A stretch of DNA of 64,000 bases from Suillus spraguei (Eukaryota; Basidiomycota; Agaricomycetes; Boletales; Suillaceae). The DNA lies in NCBI GenBank assembly GCA_016800925.1, contig JABCPU010000069.1, positions 62,001 through 126,000 on the forward strand, given 5' to 3'. Position numbers and translations under genes: made by a program. Under the pieces are notes generated by a model. It had not been told where the DNA came from. It saw only the letters and a list, made by a program, of their open reading frames with translations, and ran no database searches. Shown here one piece after another: positions 11,523 through 22,812 of this stretch (positions are counted from its first letter, which is position 1; each line of letters begins with the position of its first letter).

Positions 11523-12527
11523 ATGGGTCCCATGCCAGCATCCAGAGATGATCTTACCAGCCGTGTCCTCCCACAGATGATTCTTTCTGACAAGTCCAAT
11601 CCATTAACCAGACCCTACTCCCCCTTGTTAAGCGACCTCACAATCGCAGAAAAGGCGGCGGCGAGGTTTTCTATCAAAGGTAATGCAATCGGTGGGTGTA
11701 ATCTAGTCAAGCGTACCGATATTCACATTGAGCGATTCCTCAGTCACCGGAGGGTGCGGTAACCTTGGGATTGAAACAGCACGTGCCCTCCTGGAGCATG
11801 GCGCGTCGGGTGTGTCGTTATTTGACGTCAATCCAGTGCAAGCCCAGGATGTCGTTGATAGATTGCGTTCTGATTTCCCATCGGCAAAGATTATTACGAA
11901 GAAGGTGGACGTCCGCGATCAGCAGGTCGTTCAAGCAACTGTCGCCGAGACTGCTAACGAGCTCGGAAGCCTGGATATTCTCCTATGCTTCGCAGGTGTG
12001 GTTGCTTGTAACCATGCACTTGATGTTACTTTTGAAGAGTGGAAGCGAACGCTTGACATCAATACGACAGGAAGCTGGTTGTGTGCCCAAGCAGTGGCAA
12101 AGTAAATCGACCCCGTTTAAACTCGAAACTCACTTCTTGACAGTACGAAAGACAGATGGTCGAACAAGGGACAGGCGGTAGCATCGTCTTCACAGCATCA
12201 ATTTCTGGCCACAGTGTCAATTTCCCTCAACCACAAGTTTCATACAATGTTTCCAAGGGCGCACTCCTGCAGCTAAAGAGCTCCCTTGCAGCTGAATGGG
12301 CCCGGTATGGCATCCGTGTCAACAGCATCAGCCCAGGGTATATGGATACAATATTGAATGAAGGTCCAGGCCTCGAAGAAGCTAGGAAACTGTGGTATTC
12401 AAGAAACCCTATGGGACGCATGGGGGACCCGAGCGAACTGACTGGTGTTGTAGTGCTCCTTTGCAGCCGTGCGGGGAGGTACATCAATGGACTGATATCC
12501 TTGTGGATGGTATGGCCCGCAATTTAG
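11523..12527 (+). CDS. Short-chain dehydrogenase/reductase, C-terminus broken by an apparent 1-nt loss
   Basis: Three exons (11523-11691, 11744-12101, 12152-12527; introns 52 and 50 nt). Classical SDR landmarks: cofactor motif TGGCGNLG, acidic residue after strand 2 (LFDVNP), DVRD, LLCFAG (NNAG-equivalent), catalytic Ser in FTASISG, YNVSKGALLQLKSSLA with catalytic Tyr and Lys, and RVNSISPGYMDT. The fungal D-arabinitol/sorbose/mannitol-type dehydrogenases are the closest remembered group; the substrate is unknown. The expected ending, an NGTDILVDG-like strand, is present only if one base is added next to 12490; as it stands the frame runs into LISLWMVWPAI and stops at 12527. This may be a consensus error or a real lesion. 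The N-terminal 50 residues precede the Rossmann fold, as in that subgroup. Confidence 0.88.
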
Positions 12528-13655
12528 GTTCGAATGGAAATACTTAACGAATGTTGTTCAGGTGGTGGATCTGTCTTTTGATTGCTACTATGTGATAATA
12601 TTCAGAATCAGATTATAGAGCATATCATATGACATGGATTGTACCGACGGTTGGGTATGTTACTTAAGGGTTGCATCATCGAAAAGTGAAATACGAATTT
12701 GTTTTTGGGTCGCCACCCTTGAACCGACGACATGATTCTTTCCCAAGAACCATGGTCGATCGCCACGAGGGTTCAAGCAATCATAATGCAATGATCCGAT
12801 TGCTAGCGCACTTGCCGCTGAGTCGTGGAATACCGTCGTCCTGTATCGTGGTCGTCACCCGAAGGATAGGAGATGAAAATTAGAAGTTAGCCAGCCACGT
12901 GGTACTATGAATTTCAATGAATTCGCTAACACCATCGTCACCGTGGAGCTGGACCAATAATAGAGTCTCGAAGATCACCTGAAGTTCCACCATAAGAGTT
13001 ACTACCAAAAGGGAAGACATCCACCTACACGCGGTGCGGATCCGCCTGTACTTGAGTCTCCGTAGTCAGTTCTTTAGGGAAGAAACGCGGTGCCTTCTAC
13101 TTTACATAGAATACTATCGTCTGTATTGTGTACAAGGACGATTCGGCCAGGTTCTCGAGGAGCGATGGTGCGAAGCCAGAACGGTCCAGACCGAGTCCAG
13201 ACCGTTACGAAAAAAGCAGATACCATTTTGAAAAAGATAAGGAAATGAATTCGAAACTGAAGGAGATGGGAAACGACCACGACGGCTTAAATAGGTTGAA
13301 AATCGTTGCAAATCAGCAGACGACGAGGAACAGGGCGACTACTCATGTGAACGTTCAGTCAGACGTGGCATTATCCTCGTCACGCTTTGAATTCCCGCCG
13401 TTTGCCCCGTCGGGATTAAGCGTGAGTGCCAAGTTACCAACGCGCACTCCCCACTTAAACTTTTGGTGTTCTTTTCTCCTACCAACCACATATTCATTTA
13501 AAAGTGAGTGCCAGCACGCTGGAAAGGTTTATTTGTATATTGCTAACAACGTTTTTCCAGCGACATTACATAGGTCCCCTCTGACGGTGACCTTGTCAAG
13601 CCAACATTCACACTCTTTTCAAGTCAACACTCATTACACTTATATCATACCAGAC
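12528..13655. other. Intergenic region upstream of the DUF7729 gene
   Basis: No gene recognised. The frame of the next gene stays open upstream to 13128, but that extension has no signal peptide, no domain and unlike composition, so I treat it as leader sequence. Confidence 0.45.
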
Positions 13656-14957
13656 ATGTTTACGCCTCCCCCGTCACCTCTCCCATCCCAAAGCTTTGAA
13701 TTGTCCAAGCCGGAAATGACTAACGATACCCCCACACATGCTAACCCATCTGCATCTCGTACACATTCATACCAATTCAAGCAAAAATATACCCTTACTC
13801 TTCGCTGGACGATCATATTGGTGCCAATAACTCTCATCGCAATCGGCGTGTCCACGCGATTTTTTATTCATCCAACGGGGTTTGATGGCCTTTCGCTAAC
13901 TTCAATCCACGGGTGGAAATCGTGGACCAAAAGCTTGACCGATTGGTCGCTGCAGGAAAGACATAAACCTACCGAGAACTTATTGCGGCTCGCAGTAGCA
14001 TCTGACACAAGCACATTACCCTTCATCAAGAGGAGCACACCTTCGGCCACCCCCACACCCACCGTTCCAATAAATCCGATTTTGCCAACTCCATTTCCCC
14101 AGCCGTATGACACAACTCTGTCGCCAAATTTCTCGACCACATCCTGCTACAACTTCTTCGTTAATATGACACAGACAGATGCCTTTCTGTCCTGCCGCCC
14201 TTTCTCACTCTTGCTCACTCATTCTCAAGCATTTATACAGGTGTGTTTTTTCCTAGATGACGTCCCACACTGTTCAACGCCAACACTTCGGTACTGTTTC
14301 ACAAGCAGGTACAAAATAATATAACTGCAATGAACACGGATATTTGGGGGACGTGCAACACTGCCCTCTCCCCAAATCAGTGCGACCTGAACATGGCGTG
14401 GTTTATATCGTCACTACGTTCGTCATGTGTTACCGATTTGAGCAACCAAAACGACCTGGCAGTCAACGCACTGATAGGTACGATATGAATAATAGTGATG
14501 ATGGGTGGGGGTCTTGACAATGAAACACTTTTATGCAGGTCTGCAAGCATTTGACTTGATGCGGCAAGTAGCGTGTTCCGTGGATCCCACGACAAATGCA
14601 TATTGTTATATCGAAGCTGTGGCGAGCTCTGATCCTTCTAGCTATTATTTCTATCAGCTACCCCTCGGACAGACAGTACCCCAAATCACCAGCGGGGCCT
14701 GTAACTCTTGCACCAAGAGTCTTATGTCAATGTATCGGGCTGCTCTGAACAGCGCAAACGCAACCAGCTTGACAGGATTACAGGCTACGTACAGTGACGC
14801 GGCAACAAAACTGAACAATCTGTGTGGATCATCTTACGCCCAAAGTGCAGCCACGGCATCGTCAGCGCCGCCGAGCGTTGAGTTGATCAACGTGGGAGGG
14901 GCCTGGGCTATGCTGCTGGCAGTGGGTGTACTATCAACTTCAATAATGTCGTCATAG
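13656..14957 (+). CDS. DUF7729-type membrane-anchored protein
   Basis: Three exons (13656-14240, 14309-14477, 14539-14957) encode 390 residues. A cytoplasmic Pro/Ser-rich N-terminus is followed by one transmembrane helix (LRWTIILVPITLIAIGV, about residue 50) and a Thr/Pro-rich stalk. A Cys-rich domain follows (CYNFFVNMTQTDAFLSCRP, CNTALSPNQCDLNMAWF, CYIEAVASSDPSSYYFYQLPLG, CNSCTKSLMSMYRAAL, LNNLCG). The C-terminus is hydrophobic after a Ser/Ala stretch, as in a GPI signal or second anchor. This Cys pattern is what I remember as the DUF7729 family of fungal surface proteins; the function is unknown. The start was chosen at MFTPPPSP because it lies shortly before the helix and after a non-coding-like leader. 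Confidence 0.8.
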
Positions 14958-15505
14958 GGTCCGGAAGTAGGGTCGATTTGTTGCCTGGGACAATCTGTTG
15001 TGTCATCAATCTTTGGGTTATTTAATTTTCGGTTTCTTTGCGGATCTACGTGCGGGCTACTACTTTGGATTTGTGTTCATTCTTACCACGATCATAGCTT
15101 CAACTATTTTATACTTAAGACGATTAAACCGCTGTCCATTCAATGCTTTCTCATGTATACTGTTAAGTGATGAGATTTTTGATGTAGTGTTGGAGGATCG
15201 GTGAGCTAATGCCCATGTCACAGCTTTATTCGGCCAGCACAGGCTTTACACTTACATAAGCGACAACGGCTAGCGAGTAACTTTCTTAATTCGGTGCCTT
15301 CAAATGTCTTCATTTCCAACTCATTATTATCGGCTTGGCATAATACTTTCATTCCAAACCACAACAACGGCAAGCTGGTCTTATACGTCCCTCCTTCGAT
15401 ACTTTCTCAGATCCTCATACGACTAAGATCCTGTGTAGCACTCTATTGTCGCATGTGCACTGCCCCCTTTTCTGCTTCCCGTTCGTTCCTTGTGACTAAA
15501 CAGCT
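14958..15505. other. Intergenic spacer, no gene seen
   Basis: About 550 bp containing the 3' flank of the DUF7729 gene and the pyrimidine-rich promoter of the DUF1769 gene (15380-15500). Confidence 0.5.
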
Positions 15506-16808
15506 ATGTTTCACTCTCGTCTGCGGGTACGTGTTGGACCATCGATGGACAAGCTTGTCTGTATCACAGAAAAAGTGAACAGCGGAAAAGCGCACGACAT
15601 ATCCTCAGAATTATTTGAAGGCAAGGTCGCTATTAACATCAAAGGTTTCACCAATCCTTCTGGCGAAGAGCTTTCCGCAGAGTACTTTGATCGAGAAGAT
15701 AGGAAAGGAATAACATGGAGTATCCAGGTTCAGGGTGCGCCTGAGCACCTCGCCTGTTGATAATTTTTATGCTGATGTTGTGTGGTAATTACATCAGGCC
15801 GGTTCCTACAACCGACTTCAGCAGATGATGTTATGTTTGGCAATACGTTCGATAAACGTTTAAAACTGCCTTGGGGTGCTGGTGTGGCGCTCAAGTTCAT
15901 GAAGTAAGTGTGTTGTTCGTCAATATCAGATGCTGCAGCACATGGATGGCGACAGGAACTAATAATAATGTTTAGATACGTCGATCCTACCTTGGAACAT
16001 GATTTGTTGTCGGAGACGAAGCCGTGGGCCCTTTCACCACTGATCGCAACGATGCCCCATTTTGTGCACGAAAGAATAGACAACATTCGAGCTTCGCCTG
16101 TGCCAGAACACAAACGCTCGTTTCCACCTTCGCATTCCATAGGGGAGGATACCTCTCAGTTGCAATTTGCCATTGCATCCTCGAATTCCTCTAACTCTAC
16201 GTATTTTACCCCATACTCGTCCAATTCTCCATTTGTGACACCATCTTCGTCATTATCAGTTGTCTCATCTTCGTCTAACTTCTCGAATTTTCCCAAAATA
16301 CCTGGTTCATTGGGTATCTCGGTAAAGAATTCACTTAAGTTGCCTCTCGAAAAAGCGCACTTGACAAAGAACAAGAAGACGAGGGTATTCGGTCGTGCTC
16401 TGGATCTGCGGACTACAGGCGAACGTAGGTCATACTTTAGCAGCCCTCAACATCGGCAAGAGATAGTATTTGGACCCGAGGTATTGCCGTTCATCATTTT
16501 AACCAATGTCTATGTACTTATGATTCTTTTAGGATCTGATCACAACGGATTTCTGCTATGGGTACTTGCAATTCAACCCGACTCTTGCCTTAAGGCTTTC
16601 AGGTGGTATGACATTTGACCTCATGAAGTACTGGGATAGACATCCTGTCAGGTTTGTTTGCTGCAAACGGAGAAAGCTAGGAGACGGGGAACGCAGTGAC
16701 GGGCAACCCACGGGCGACTTATATTGGATTGTCTCGATAGAGACGGCAGATGAAAGCGATATACACCAGGAGATTCAGCGGGAGGACAGGATAAATAATA
16801 TGATGTAG
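15506..16808 (+). CDS. DUF1769 (UPF0590) family protein
   Basis: Four exons (15506-15734, 15798-15903, 15976-16480, 16533-16808) sum to 1116 nt, 371 residues. The conserved family pattern is clear: LRVRVGPSMDKL at the start, VAINIKGF, ITWSIQVQGRF, DDVMFGNTFDKRLKLPWG, ALKFMKYVDPTLEHDL, KPWALSPLIATM, then after a Ser-rich insertion of about 110 residues DLITTDFCYGYLQFNPTLAL and the closing VRFVCCKR segment. The family is widespread in fungi and has no established function that I know of. The low-complexity Ser/Asn insertion (about residues 170-230) is a common fungal embellishment. ATG11 starts 194 bp downstream on the same strand. Confidence 0.88.
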
Positions 16809-17002
16809 ACGGGTATTTTTTAATTCACATTCACCGATCTTGTTGTATTATATTGGACAATGGACAAACATACTATCATATGATTAGGGGTAGTTTTCCC
16901 TTAACGGGAGCATTTACATCATGTGGCCGTGCCACTTTGCCTGCTCCCGTCAGCAGCAGGCAGCAAAACGTCGAACCATAATATTGTCAGTACACCAAGA
17001 TA

Positions 17003-20000
17003 ATGATTCAGATATGCCGTGCGGAAGACGGCGAATCATATCAGGTATGCTGCGTCAGAGTATTTGGTGCTATGAACCCGCAACACTTACATCAAACAAC
17101 AGGTCAATGCTAACTTACGAGACATCGAGAGGTACGTCTTTACCCAAGCCCAGTTTTATACCGCACTAACGATTGTTTTGTAGGCGAGGAAGCCTAGAGG
17201 CATTCTTGAATCAGGAGACGGGTGTTGATCAGGACGCCATCTTGGCTTACCTTTCGGACGGTACGCGCTTGCGTACTGACAATGTCCGTGAGTTAGTTGG
17301 TGCACACGACCAGGCAAGTTGTGTTTCCACTGTAAACGCGGAAGATATCAACTTCATCAATAGACCATCTATGTTTTTAACAAGTATTATTTGGATTTCG
17401 ACTTGAACGACGTGCTTCACGAGCTAAGGGTTGACCCACCACTGCAACCTCCAATTGAAGGTGCGTAGCTCGAGCTATATTTGATATTTCGAAGTTAACA
17501 AAATATCATAGATTCAATTTCCACAACTCCTCCATATCGACCTTCACAACTCGCCGCATCTTACCTTCGCACAGCACATACGCACCTCGAACATGTCGTC
17601 CACACCGTGGCTACCCTTCACCGTCAACATCAAGCAACTAGGATTGCATCTAGTAGCCTCGAACTGAATGTTCTTGCTATAGCCGACGTTTTCGATGGCA
17701 TCGCTTTGACGGCCCGTAAGGACCTCGAGCGCCAGGCTGCACTCCTTGCAGGTCTAGATGCAGATTTGGAAATCATAAGCCGCGTGAGGATACATGTTGA
17801 ATTCATGTCGCCTGCTGTGAGAACCGCAATTGAGAATGGAGAGCGGCCGAGGACGCTGGGTGATTATGTGTCGAATGTGAGGATGAAACAGGTTGCTGAC
17901 GCGTGTGCAAGGACGCATGGTACGTAATTGCAAAAAACTTGGGGTGACTTTCTTATGTTGTCGGTTTAGAGGACCTCCGGGCTCAGTTCCAAGACGCTGA
18001 GAAATCAGCGGCTAGGTTAACGAATGGAACTGATTCTGTACGCGCAACAGTAATGAATACGCAGTTGGTGTTCATTATCCTATGATAAGATGTCTATCTC
18101 ATTCATTCATAGAATTCTGGAGGGTGCAGACGCCTTAGGCCGTCGGGCGCAGGAGATTCTCGAAAAGGCATCAGACATTGCAGCAGCTCTTGAAAGTCCT
18201 GCCACGGACCCAAATAGCCTTCTTCGTGGTATGTCCAATTCATAGACGCAATAACAAGGTAATCATGTTTCAGAGCTAAAACATCTTGATGGCGCACTAC
18301 GAAGTGAAGTAAGAGAAGTTACCGAAGCCAAGGTTTGTCTTCAAATTCGATTAAAATGCACTTACTGACGCTTTACAGAACGCATATACCGAACAATGTA
18401 TCGGTGTCCTTCGGCAAATCAGCGCCTTGAATATCGACATTGTGCAGCTACCAACGACCCTCTCTAATCTGCAAGGTAAATTTAGAGCTAAGAACAGCTT
18501 CTCGCACATACAAAGGCTTCACAATATGCTGTATGCATATGGCGCTACAGTCGTTGAGATCGTGCGGCGCAGGGAATTTGGTCAGTCAACGCAGTATTGC
18601 GTGACTCATGTCTGATCTCTTAAATGCAGCTCACTTTTTCTATCAGCGCACGCAAAGCATTTTGGAAGTGATGGCCAAGCTATCGTGAGTTTACGAAAAT
18701 TGTTATGATGCTATGCTATAACATCTGACGAGTCCGTAGTGCGAGCGAGCGAAAGCGTCGACAGGTATATAGAGGGGAAGTACACGGTCAACTGCCATTC
18801 GATACGAAAGGAATGGATGATGTTGTACCGACCATCGACTTTTCTCCTTCCGGTGGCAAAGAGCCGTCTTATTCGCTGAACCGAGAAGACATTGATGGTA
18901 TATTTTGTCCACTAGCATGTCGGCCAAACTCATAATGAAATACCAGTGTTGCTTCAAGTCCTAAGCGATCTGGAATCATGGGCGCGATCAAGTTAGACCC
19001 TATGGCGATGAGCTCAGTACAGGAAGCAAGAAGTGCAGTAGATAAGCTCATAGCCAAGATGGATAATCTGGAAGCTGGGTTCGACCGTATCGCTGAGCGT
19101 TCTTGTGAGTAAAATTAATCGTCAAACACATCTCTAGCTAACTTCGTGCAAGTACTTTCGGCATCACGATTGTCCTCGTCACGCAGAAGGCGTAAGTCGA
19201 TATTTTTTTAATTTTTACTCTAATAAGGGTGCTCACATAAGTCACAGTAACGGAAGCGGACGAACACGCATTTCAGGAACTGGCTGAGCAACTGCGCGAA
19301 ATGCAAGAGGCCCAGGCAAACCAGGAGAAGTTGATACAACAAGAACGGACGTCCTTTCAAGCTGAAATACATCGACTCCATAGCGACCTTCAAACCACTG
19401 AACTCACATCTCACTCCGAGCGGGAACGTGCGGATGTACTGGAGCGTGAGCTGCACCAAGCCAAAGCGCATATTGAAAGCGAAGTTGCAGCCCGACGCAT
19501 ACTGGAGCGCCGCAATTCGGAGTTAACCCAAGATCTCGAAAAAGAGCGACAGAATCGTGTTCTAGCACTCGTTGAAGCAACGGAACAGACACGTGCAGTC
19601 GAAGTAATGAGGCAGGAGCTATTACAGGTCCGTTCGCAAGCGGAGGAAGTGAAAGCTTTGGAAGCTAGGAACGCGTTAAAAATTGCTCAGCTGGTCGAGG
19701 AACAAGCAACGACTCTGCGGAACCTGGAAGCAGCACGTGCTAGAGGGGAAAATCTGGAAACCCAGATTCAAACTGCTCGCTCTGAATGCGAAGAGGTGAA
19801 CAAAGCACTGAAGAATACTAACATGGAGAAAGATAGATTACTTCGTTTACAGGCTAACGAACACGATCGCGTTATGCGGGATCACATCGCCGAAGCTGAT
19901 GGCGACCGGGCTGTTCTTGAACACCAATTCTCGGAGCTCAGAGCCCAGCTTGAGGATACTGAACAGCAACTGAAGGAAGCACGCTCACAAACCGAGTTAA

Positions 20001-21762
20001 CCAACGCAGACGCTATGGGCCTGCGTGAGGAGCTTCAGCGGGTCGAGCATGAGCTTCGGGAAGCAAGGCACATAGAGAGAATCCTCCGAGATGACTTGAC
20101 AGCTGGACGGTCCTCCCAATCTGACTATGAGCATCGGTTGGAAAATAGTGGTCGTCTGGTTGCTCAGATGCTCGACGTCGCGATTGCTTTCCGAAATTCT
20201 CATTGCAAAGCGCTTTCTCTCGCGCATAATCTCACTAGTCACCCCAGTTCATCGAGACATGCACAGTCGCTTGCCGAATCTACATTCACATCCACCCAAC
20301 GTCATGGGCAAAGTGCTGGTGCGCAAGCCGATGAGCCCTCTCCCATTGATCCGTCAGATCTTCTGGGTGCCCTGGAATCACTACGTGCCTTCGATCATGA
20401 TCATTTCTTGGAAGCGGTGGCCAGAACAGGTTCCATCATTCGGAAGTGGCAGAAGCAATGCAAGGAATATCGAGAGCGCGCGAAGGGCAAGATTTCTTTC
20501 CGGAATTTTGCCAAAGGGGATTTAGCACTGTTCCTTCCAACCCGGAATTCCATTTCAAAACCTTGGGCAGCGTTTAATGGTACGTATCTATGTTATTACG
20601 ACAATTAAACATCTCTTGACGTTGTTCTTGACATGTAGTGTCATTTCCGCATTACTTCCTTTTGGCTACTGGCCACCTTGCCGAACAGCTGAAAACGAGA
20701 GAATGGATAGTGGCAAGGATAACGTCCATTACCGAGCGTATTGTTGATAGCAAGGTGCGTACGCCATGATTCATACTATCGTACTAAGTATCCTCAACAC
20801 CCAACCAGGACCCCTCCAGCAATCCATATGGTTTAGGCGACGGTGTAAAGTATTACATGTTAGAGGTGGAAGACTGGACTCAAGCAGGTCAAATGAATAA
20901 GCGGAGACCTGTGAGAAAGGTTTCAGCATTATCGGATCCTGAAACGGACCGCAAGACAAGCCCAGATCCGCCCGAGCCTTCTCCTAGCCCACCACCCGCG
21001 CCTCCCCAATCTGAATTTGAGAGTGTTTTCAGTGCTACTCAGCCTCCTACATCATCGTCCTTCCCCATTAGGGCAAGAGCAAACTCCACACCCGTTGCTG
21101 GTCCGTCTTCATTGTCTCGTCTGCTTGCCCAAGCCCCTCCTGAGAGCTCAATGGAAATAATACCATCGTCACGGGATGTTTCTCCCCCCACGACTCCTCC
21201 GCCACCGCCTCCACCTCCTTCGCCGCCAATCCAACTGGTTGATTCGAATGCACAACAGCCTACCTCATTGTCTCATGCTCCACATATACCGTCTCCACTG
21301 CGTCCAGGTTCACGCGCGTCTCGTGGCTCCTCGTCCTCTAGATTCTCTGCAGTGCGGCTTCCGCCACTTGCATCTGCCTCCGCTTCTCCCACTACTGTGA
21401 AAGCAGTGGCTACTACCGCTCTGACGGAACATGATCTATCCTCAATATCACCTCCACACGAATATTCGGTCAACGGAGAACCGTCGTCTCCACAAGGCTC
21501 GTTGTCCGAAGGGATGACCAGTATCTTTCTCAACAGACGCCGGACTACGTCTCACCATGTTCCTCGGTCCTCTCCACTGGCGTCTAGCAACTTCTCGGGC
21601 GCACCATCCGCTACTAGCACACTGGCTAGCTTAGCCAGCAATTTCGTGCCTTTCGGGAGAAGAAAGAAGGTCGATATGCCTGCCCCCATACTCGAGGGGC
21701 ATGTTCGCGATCAAGCCGGGGGAAGTGATGTGTCAGCCAGTGACATCCTGAGACGGTTTTAG
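17003..21762 (+). CDS. atg11: Autophagy-related protein 11 (selective autophagy scaffold)
   Basis: About 15 exons encode roughly 1,300 residues. The N-terminus MIQICRAEDGE, GSLEAFLNQETGVDQDAILA and YLSDGTRLRTDNVREL is the ubiquitin-like fold of fungal Atg11. KYYLDFDLNDVLHELRVDPP and LAASYLRTAHTHLEH follow. Long coiled coils occupy about 19250-20200. The C-terminal Atg11/FIP200 claw-type domain (SFRNFAKGDLALFLPTRN, PWAAFNVSFPHYFL, YMLEVEDW) ends near 20890. The last 290 residues are Ser/Pro-rich with a run of eight prolines. The protein links cargo receptors to the Atg1 kinase at the vacuole. One intron (17314-17363) is GC-AG. Near 18993 the frame breaks by one base: either a lost base or a weak 47-nt intron (GTTAGA donor, ending at 19039). 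Identification is strong; exact exon borders around 18090 and 18993 are less sure. Confidence 0.93.
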
Positions 21763-22812
21763 GTCCCACCTCATAGATAGCTCTGGCCGAAATGTATGTG
21801 GTGCGGGGTTGGGCACTTCTGTCCACGATCGCTGTTCACTCTTTGAACGATCTGAATTGGTGATTTGGACCAGCATCATGTGATCGGATCGATAGTTAAC
21901 CTTATTGTCATTAGAGGTTGATTAAAGGATTTCTCTAGATTCGTAATTAAGTACTCGAGTGTGCTACGGTAGCAATATCATCCATATCAATATGGCCATT
22001 TTGACTCTGAGCCTTGTCCACGATGATGATGCGGGACGGCGACCTGTTTGTGTCCGCAAAGGGTCGCAAACTTTGTTCTTTTTCACGCGTCAGGTGAAAT
22101 CCTCATTTTTTGTATAGCCTAAAAGTTTTACACGCAGTTTTAACTCAACTGAAGGAGATGAAGAACTCAAAACCTGAAAAGAAATCGGCAAGTTGTCACG
22201 ATCCTCATGAAGTTTAGCCAGCAAACCCTAGCTAACTCTGTCCGTCTGATAGGCCAGAATCTACGTGGAATAATTTGACGAAGTACTAGAATACATGGTA
22301 AAAGATCCTTCCGCTCAGGGCCAGGGCCATTCCGGAGTCGGCTTTCCAAGGTCTGCTTTCAGTCTGATCATGACACTGGCTTTCAAGTTAGAATGTACTA
22401 AAAAAGCCTGCAATCCTATTTTTAAGGAGAGATGCGGCGGGGCAACTTGATTCAGTGCGTGCATGCCGAGTCTACTGACAGGCCGGTGACCGCCACCAGT
22501 GGCAGTCACGGTAGTGCTGGGAACATCATCTTATCATTCCGATATTCCGGCCGTTACCCCATGATGGCACGTTCACCGACACAATCAAAATGCATGGGTA
22601 TTGATTGTTAACTTCTCAAGCTTACCATCAAGAATTTCGGGTCTTGATGTATGATACAGTACGAAAAGAGCATTTTATGACGGGGTACCTCAGGAGAATT
22701 ATTAACTGCCGAACTATATCCGGTTCGAAGTGCGTACATAAACCCATTAGCTTCCCTGAATATTTGTCCGTAATCTTTCTCTCTTTGACTATCTTCACTC
22801 TAGAGACTGATC
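21763..22812. other. Intergenic region between ATG11 and the sugar transporter
   Basis: No gene or repeat recognised. The pyrimidine-rich stretch at about 22745-22802 is likely the transporter's core promoter. Confidence 0.5.

Noticed and set aside
13128..13655. In-frame extension of the DUF7729 gene making a 398-codon open frame
   Set aside because: No homology, no signal peptide, composition unlike the protein; the conserved architecture starts at 13656.
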